Shown here: positions 58,156 to 64,000 of the stretch, in pieces
Numbering within the stretch: the stretch's first letter is position 1
Layout of the letters: the number at the start of each line of letters is the position of its first letter
From: Prostheceraeus crozeri
Taxonomy: Eukaryota; Platyhelminthes; Polycladida; Euryleptidae
DNA length: 64,000 bases
Reading direction: 5' to 3'
Assembly: GCA_907163375.1 (NCBI GenBank)
Contig: CAJQUW010005574.1
Coordinates: 310,001 to 374,000, forward strand
Made by a program: the position numbers and the translations under genes
Notes under the pieces: generated by a model
Database searches by the model: none
What the model was told of the DNA's origin: nothing
Seen by the model: only the letters and a program-made list of their open reading frames with translations

Positions 58156-59257
58156 CACCAACTTTTTGAATAGAGTTTGTACAGAATAGAAAACCACATG
58201 TACAGGTATTATTAATGACGCAGAGTTTGTACAGACAAAAATTTTTCCAAAATTCGAACTCCTTCACCTTCGAAATTCAAATTTAAATTCGAAAAATTGG
58301 TGCAAGTATTGGTGCTACCTAGTTAGCGAGTTTATTCAGCATTCCGATGGAAACATTTAGATACAAGCACAAAAACTGAGTTTGTACAGCAACTTCCAGC
58401 ACCTTCCCTATACGAACAACCGGTAAAAACCGACTTTTTCAAGAAAATGATAAGATTTTCCAGAAAAGTACTTGGTGCTACATGGAAAATGAGTTTGTAC
58501 AGTGCTCTAACCGGTGGAAGAGTGTTCTACTAATCGAGTCTGAGTTCGAACACACACTTCTCCGACACTCCAACACTCCTACGACCGGTAAATACCGGTT
58601 ATTATACAGTAACTACAAGAATACTGCCCATTTATGAACAAATCAATTGGTGCTACATAGAAAATGAGTTTGTACAGTGCTCTAGCCGGTGGAAGAGTGT
58701 TCTACTAATCGAGTCTGAGTTTGAACATACACTTCTCCGACACTCCTACGACCGGTAAATACCGGTTATTATACAGTAAATTACTGTAATTGCTGTAATT
58801 ACTGTATAATAACCGGTATTTACCGGTCGTAGGAGTGTCGGAGGAGTGTGTGTTCGAACTCAGACTCGATTAGTAGAACACTCTTCCACCGGTTAGAGCA
58901 CTGTACAAACTCATTTTCCATGTAGCACCAAGTACTTTTCTGGAAAATCTTATCATTTTCTTGAGAAAGTCGGTTTTTGGCGGTTTTTACCGGTTGTTCG
59001 TGTAGGGAAGGTGCTGGAAGTTGCTGTACAAACTCAGTTTTTGTGCTTGTATCTAAATGTTTCCATCGGAATGCTGTACAAACTCGCTAACTAGGTAGCA
59101 CCAATACTTGCACCAATTTTTCGAATTTAAATTTGAATTTTGAATGTGAAGGAGTTCGAATTTTGGAAAAATTTTTGTCTGTACAAACTCTGCGTCATTA
59201 ATAATACCTGTACATGTGGTTTTCTATTCTGTACAAACTCTATTCAAAAAGTTGGTG
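58156..59257. mobile_element. 1.1-kb palindromic foldback element with repeated 12-mer
   Basis: The sequence from CACCAACTTTTTGAATAGAG reads back almost perfectly on the other strand to CTATTCAAAAAGTTGGTG, with its centre near 58790. The left arm holds a module of about 180 bases in two copies, the right arm in one. The word GAGTTTGTACAG occurs six times in the left arm (one copy altered) and its reverse five times in the right arm. ACCGGT words also recur. The flanks CCAACTTCAA (58146-58155) and CTAACTTCAA (59258-59267) match at 9 of 10 bases. There is no transposase frame. It starts about 190 bases after the YIPF3 stop codon and may lie in or near its 3' UTR. Confidence 0.85.
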
Positions 59258-59267
59258 CTAACTTCAA

Positions 59268-60880
59268 CGACATCATTTTGAGGACACCATGTTTATTTTA
59301 TCGGAGAAATAGTGCTCATGTTTATCTGCCAAATACTGTTAGTCTTGTACCAGTCTGCTTTAAAGCAAAACAATGTGATGCGGTAGTTATATCTCGGCTC
59401 TACACAGCTCGAACTATCTCTTTGATTGGACGAATACCAAAACAATTGTTCATCACTTAATGTGTATATTATTATAGCATCATTCTGACGGGATTGTGAT
59501 TCAAAGTAGAGTGTTGCATCCTGATTAGTGAAATACAGTGCTTCATTTTATGAGTGACAGAATCCCACAGACATAAGAGAAAAATTGAGCTTCACTCAGA
59601 AAATTCAAACTTTCTGAGAGCAGTTGGCTTCAAATCATTGAAGAAAAACATCAGAAGTGCTGAAGATATGTGGGACTATAACTGCATTTTTTGTTGTCAT
59701 TAATCGAAGTAGTACGTAGTACCTAGTTTGAGCATAATTCAGTCATGTTCTAAAACCAACTCATCCTACAGTTTTAGAGAGGAATTATGAGCCAGCATTG
59801 CTATTTCGTTAGAAATAGTTAGGTAAACCTATTCGATGCAGATTGTGGGAAATTCACTTGTGCAACTAAAATAGGCGCATAGGCCTAAGCGACTCTAATG
59901 CACTCTGAACACCAAATTTTCTAGAGCAGAACACCAACACTTAAGAAAGATTACTCGACTGCATTACTTGCTTGTTGACGTTTTAACTAGCTTGTGTATT
60001 TTTGTCTTAGTAGACGTCCTAATTGTCAAGAAGAGCTTAAGTGTCGTACTCAACTCAGTGTGCGTATGCTGTCTTTTTAGGCAATTTTTTAACATTATTT
60101 CTTAACATTATCCAGCGCATAATCGCATTAGACAATCAATGATGACTGTTGTACATTTTTACACATCAACTTCTTTCGTCTAGTTTCCCATTCACTGCAT
60201 TTGTCGTTATCTACAAGATTTCGACAAGGTTTTATCATGCTATAAAAAGTGCTATAAAATGTACCTTTCAAAATCAATCTGCCCCTTGCGCCGAAATTTT
60301 GCAAATCCCGCGGATTCGACTGCAGCGGAACTTACTGTTATTCATCAATGGGATGAAAGGTGGAAGGTTCAGCATTTACTTATACGCTACTTGCTCTGTC
60401 ATTTCCTATATTGCTATGATGTTTTATAAATGTTGTATTTGAATATCTATGGTGCACTGATTCCATTGTTGATGCAGCTGTTCCAACTGCATGCTAATTT
60501 GAGTGTCATTGCGATCGTCATTCTTGCTAACTATCATGCGAAAATCGAATGTCTCAGGCGAACGGCAATCCAATTACTTATGAGGTCAGTCTTGAGTTGT
60601 TATGCAGATGCAGATTGTTAGGGGACCTTAAAGAACCTGAAATTTTGAAGGATGATCAAATTCAAAGCAGATGCTTTATGCTAACTGTGAGGATTCAGAA
60701 GCAGCTTTATTAGAGCAGTCCCAACTTCTGCTTGAACGCTTATAAAACTTGCCGGGTTGTCTGATATCGAATGATCGTAAGATTCTTACTTTACGGGGTC
60801 CTACGACTGTAATTTAAGGGCCCATTCCGACTTGACTTTCCGGTTTTTATTTTTGATAAGAGTGGGAGCCCTGTCATATA
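59268..60880. other. Spacer, nothing recognised
   Basis: No exon, RNA gene or repeat end supported. Short frames only. Confidence 0.4.
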
Positions 60881-60883
60881 TTT

Positions 60884-61070
60884 GTGGTCTCCGTGGCACA
60901 GTGGTTAAGTGCTTGGCCTAGCGATCTCTCGGTCCATTGTTCGAGCCCCAAAAGTGTGACTCATGAATTCGGCAGGAAGGACATCCGGACTAAAGGATCA
61001 GAACACTAAATGTCTCGGTAATGGCAATCCATCGATTGCAATTTCAGAGCATCTTCCAATGCATGACTTA
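60884..61070 (+). mobile_element. tRNA-derived SINE, plus strand
   Basis: The head GTGGTCTCCGTGGCACAGTG followed by GTTAAGTGCTTGGCC is a pol III A box, and GTTCGAGCCCC near 60945 a B box. A tRNA-unrelated body follows (GGAAGGACATCCGGACTAAA). The same head and body recur inverted at 61098-61304, confirming a repeat family. Confidence 0.8.
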
Positions 61071-61097
61071 GTGTTAGTGGTATATTAGTATGATTAG

Positions 61098-61304
61098 TTA
61101 TAAAAAATAAATGATGGTTTAACGTCACTATTTCCTCATAGGGGGCTTGGACGATGCTGACATAGCCAGTCTTTCATCCGGAACATTGCGATCTTTTAGC
61201 CCGAATGCCCTTCCTGGCGACTTCCGATGACATTTTCGGGGCTCGACCTCTGGACAGAAAGATCGCTAGGCCAAGCACTTAACCACTTTGCCACTGAGAC
61301 CAAC
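61098..61304 (-). mobile_element. tRNA-derived SINE, minus strand
   Basis: Read on the minus strand the order is GGTCTCAGTGGCAAAGTGG then TTAAGTGCTTGGCC (A box), GAGGTCGAGCCCC (B box), GGAAGGGCATTCGGGCTAAA (body) and a tail near GACGTTAAACCATCATTTAT. It is the same family as the plus-strand copy 30 bases away, in head-out inverted order. Confidence 0.8.
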
Positions 61305-61739
61305 GTTAGTTATACGAGTTATGTATATTTCTACTATACTGTTACACAAATGCTTAGTTATTTAGGTATATTCATTGTCATCCTCAGTGTTCTTCGATTT
61401 TCTGCTTCTTCTGAGGGATATTCGTGGTGTATAGGCTCATTCTCTTAAGTTTTGATTAGAATAATGGCCAAAATGTTAATCATGTCTCATGGAGTCGAAC
61501 TTAATCTGTCAGTTGGCTTTTACCGAAAAGTTGTGCTTTCTCAAAATATCAACATGCTCTTGCTGCAATTTTGTACATCACTAATTTTGATTTTCTATCG
61601 CATATTGTTTTCGTTCTGAACATCGTGTGAGGTTGCCATTAGAAAAGTCTTGATCTCTTTCATTTGTGTGCATTGTTTTTGTCGTTTCGGGGCGAGGCTC
61701 CGAAGCAATGGAGAAAGACCATTTATAATAAGTTATAGA

Positions 61740-62001
61740 ATCTCCTGCCAAGCGACATTATTGAGTTGGCAATAAATTAAATTAACCTTGTTTATACTCG
61801 GAAGCACATTTGACACGGAGCCTTTCTTCCATGTGGCCGAGTTGTTATTTATCCCACTCTCATTCTTTTTGTGCTGAGTGTTTAGCAAGAATGCAGAATG
61901 TACCTATTTTAAAAGTCTTAGGTTTGACCCGACCAAGATTTGAACCAAGGCTCCCGGACGCAGAGCGAACCCTCTACAACAAGGCTACAGCGCCGGTCAA
62001 A
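61740..62001 (-). mobile_element. Second tRNA-derived SINE family, minus strand
   Basis: On the minus strand the head TTTGACCGGCGCTGTAGCC followed by TTGTTGTAGAGGG is A-box-like and CCTTGGTTCAAATCTTGG B-box-like. The body contains GCATTCTTGCTAAACACTCA and GAGTGGGATAAATAACAACT. Such tRNA-headed repeats are common in marine invertebrates. The 3' border is approximate. Confidence 0.65.
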
Positions 62002-62004
62002 TGA

Positions 62005-62705
62005 AATATGAAACTGTCACATTATGTATGAAAAACCAGCCGATTTTCTTGACTGACGGTCCCTGGATTAATTCGAGGAAACGTATTTCCGCTAGTTTGT
62101 GGTCGTCTGGCTTTCACCATTTGCCTACCTAAATACAGTGAACAAATTTCATTGTGATTTACAATTTTGAATACATGGATTGTTTTCAGATTAAGAAAAA
62201 GAATCTCTATTGCACCTGATCTTGAGCGCTGGGATGTGAATTTTGCGGCTTGTGGCAATGATTCGTTACGGGTCATAGATCGTATAGTTAGAATCGAATG
62301 ATATTGTTCTATGCGGATACAGGGAATAGAAAGGATCCGCGGATTTGGTGATGGAAATGGTCTTTCTCGTATTTCGTGCAAATATTGAAAAAAATAGAGG
62401 GGTTAGGGGAACCCGAAAATGATTAGATGTCAATAAAAAACTAAACACATACTCGCAACTCATATATAGCTTGCGTCATGTGAGTATGAATTAGTTAAGT
62501 CTCACTTTTCCGTTTTTAGATCATTTTATCTATTATTTAGATTTTTGCGACTGTAAATTGTTTTCGGTAATTTGCAAAAGTTTCAGCAGCAAAACATGTA
62601 AAATTCGGAAAATTGTCAAATTATGTAAAAAAAATAAAAATTCGAATGTTAATGAACAATGCAAGCTGCTTCTCTTCTACATGTATCTGAAATGTTTTCG
62701 CCGAT
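62005..62705. other. Spacer, nothing recognised
   Basis: No feature supported. Confidence 0.4.
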
Positions 62706-62717
62706 ACGCATGTATAG

Positions 62718-63176
62718 CAGTGGCGTAGCGTGAGTTTCTTGCTCCCGGATGCGAGATACTGATTTGGCGCCCTCAGCCTGTTAACCATCTTTGAATCCTC
62801 AAATAAGGAGAATTAATCCGATTGACACCGCTCTTAATGCCCACAGTCAAATTGGACAATTAAAAGTAGAATTATTAAACATTTAAAACAGCTCATATTT
62901 TGTTTAAGAACATTTGAATAAATATAAACTGGATGGTGATTTAATTTCAGTTGTTATGTAAACATAATGAATCTCTGAGTGGGACATTTCACGATCACTC
63001 AGTCAGATCAGACTAAATTATAAGAAGTCTTCGTCAAATTATGAATATAAGATGAAGTTGTCTTGTCAATGTGGCGCCCCCACAAAAGTCGAGTACAATA
63101 TTTCTGATTTTGCGCCCCTCTTTACTTGCGCCCGGATGCGGCCGCATCCATGCGCATCCCCCTAGCTACGCCTCTG
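62718..63176. mobile_element. hAT-type MITE, 459 bp, perfect 8-bp duplication
   Basis: The left end CAGTGGCGTAGCGTGAG and the reversed right end CAGAGGCGTAGCTAGG are hAT tips, closely related to those at 3550-4179. ATGTATAG flanks both ends exactly (62710-62717 and 63177-63184). GC-rich words (CCCGGATGCG) repeat near both ends. No coding content. Confidence 0.9.
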
Positions 63177-63184
63177 ATGTATAG

Positions 63185-64000
63185 AAACTTCCCAGATTGT
63201 TGTTCACTGTCTGTAAATGTGTTTTTAGTGTTGAGAAACTGAAGATCGCATTTGAACTTTGATTTTGTTCTATTCACGAACTCGTACATTTGAAAATTGC
63301 TTAGTCAAAATTAGATAATAAAAGATCGATGAATATAAGTGAGTATTTGGGATTTCCGCGGATTTCGAAGCCAAGCGTTCTACTCACTGGGATAATAATA
63401 ATCAGCATTTCAGGCGCTAATGTTGGATTGCATTTTTGCTCGTCATTTGGACTTTTCTGATCTAAGATGACATTATCTCATGATGAACATCAATCACTGA
63501 GTTGAATGTTTGCAAATAATTATGTGATTAATAAGCAATGTATCCTGCTCTATGCATGACGTTAGGATTTCATCTTGTGTTGTCTGGCATGATAGAAAAG
63601 GCTTAACTACCGTATTTCTTTGAATAAGAGACGCGTCTCTTATTTTTTTCAGATCCCTGATTGATGCGTCTCTTATTCAGGGGCGTCTCTTATTTATCAA
63701 ATGTTCACGTTTTCATTCTTTTATTAGAAAAAGATGTCTTAGTTTTTTGCTACTATTCTCTTAGGTAACCTTTGTATTCCTCACTTAGGCTAAATTTCGC
63801 CAGTAATTGTAGTAGCATATCTTATAGACTCATCTAATACATTCATATACCAGTACATGTTGGCCACTACACATGTAGACTAGATCTGAATTCACCGAAA
63901 CGAAAATACCGATAATCAAGTAGTATTTACAGCAAAAGTTACCGACCGGTACATGACTCCAAATGCAAAGGAAGCTACCGTATAATGCCTCCTTAAATGG
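63185..64000. other. Spacer with a short GCGTCTCTTATT repeat
   Basis: Around 63610-63695, ACCGTATTTCTTTGAATAAG is followed by three to four copies of CGTCTCTTATT in both orientations, resembling the end of an unlisted DNA element that may run off the window. Nothing else recognised. Confidence 0.4.

Noticed and set aside
1-64000. CRISPR arrays, operons, rRNA genes
   Set aside because: No regularly spaced direct repeats, no rRNA-like blocks, and gene structure is eukaryotic throughout.

Overview
The window is AT-rich animal DNA. It has small exons with GT/AG borders, long introns, and a heavy, nested load of non-LTR, LTR, hAT and SINE-type elements. Nothing looks bacterial. Conserved genes (TSEN2, YIPF3, a kelch-repeat gene) point to an invertebrate metazoan, but I cannot place the phylum.

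Layout. 1-10.6 kb: three kelch-repeat exons on the minus strand. Their 7.4-kb gap is filled with LINE relics, a hAT MITE and inverted repeats. 10.6-24.4 kb: almost only repeats, including nested hAT elements, a TIR element of about 2.2 kb, LINE relics and a foldback. 24.4-25.4 kb: an intact intronless-looking TSEN2 homologue (tRNA-splicing endonuclease catalytic subunit), minus strand. 26.3-29.5 kb: a chain of phase-compatible minus-strand exons for a protein I do not recognise. 30.4-38.95 kb: a young Ty3/Gypsy LTR retrotransposon that carries, between integrase and the 3' LTR, an acidic unknown region and a TatD-type DNase-like domain. 39-45.3 kb: LINE and Penelope-like relics and two nested TIR repeats. 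45.3-48.15 kb: a 2.8-kb hAT transposon with a perfect 8-bp target duplication and most of its transposase. 50.7-57.97 kb: a complete nine-exon YIPF3 gene on the plus strand, with a hAT insert in intron 2 and a nest of inverted repeats in intron 6. 58.2-59.3 kb: a 1.1-kb palindrome carrying eleven copies of one 12-mer. 60.9-63.2 kb: tRNA-derived SINEs and one more hAT MITE.

The host genes have no visible functional link: TSEN2 acts in pre-tRNA splicing, YIPF3 in the Golgi membrane. The strongest oddities are the TatD-like cargo of the LTR element, the long palindrome with its repeated 12-mer, and the number of hAT-type insertions with recognisable 8-bp duplications. I read exon borders by eye from splice consensus, phase and family similarity. 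No search was run.
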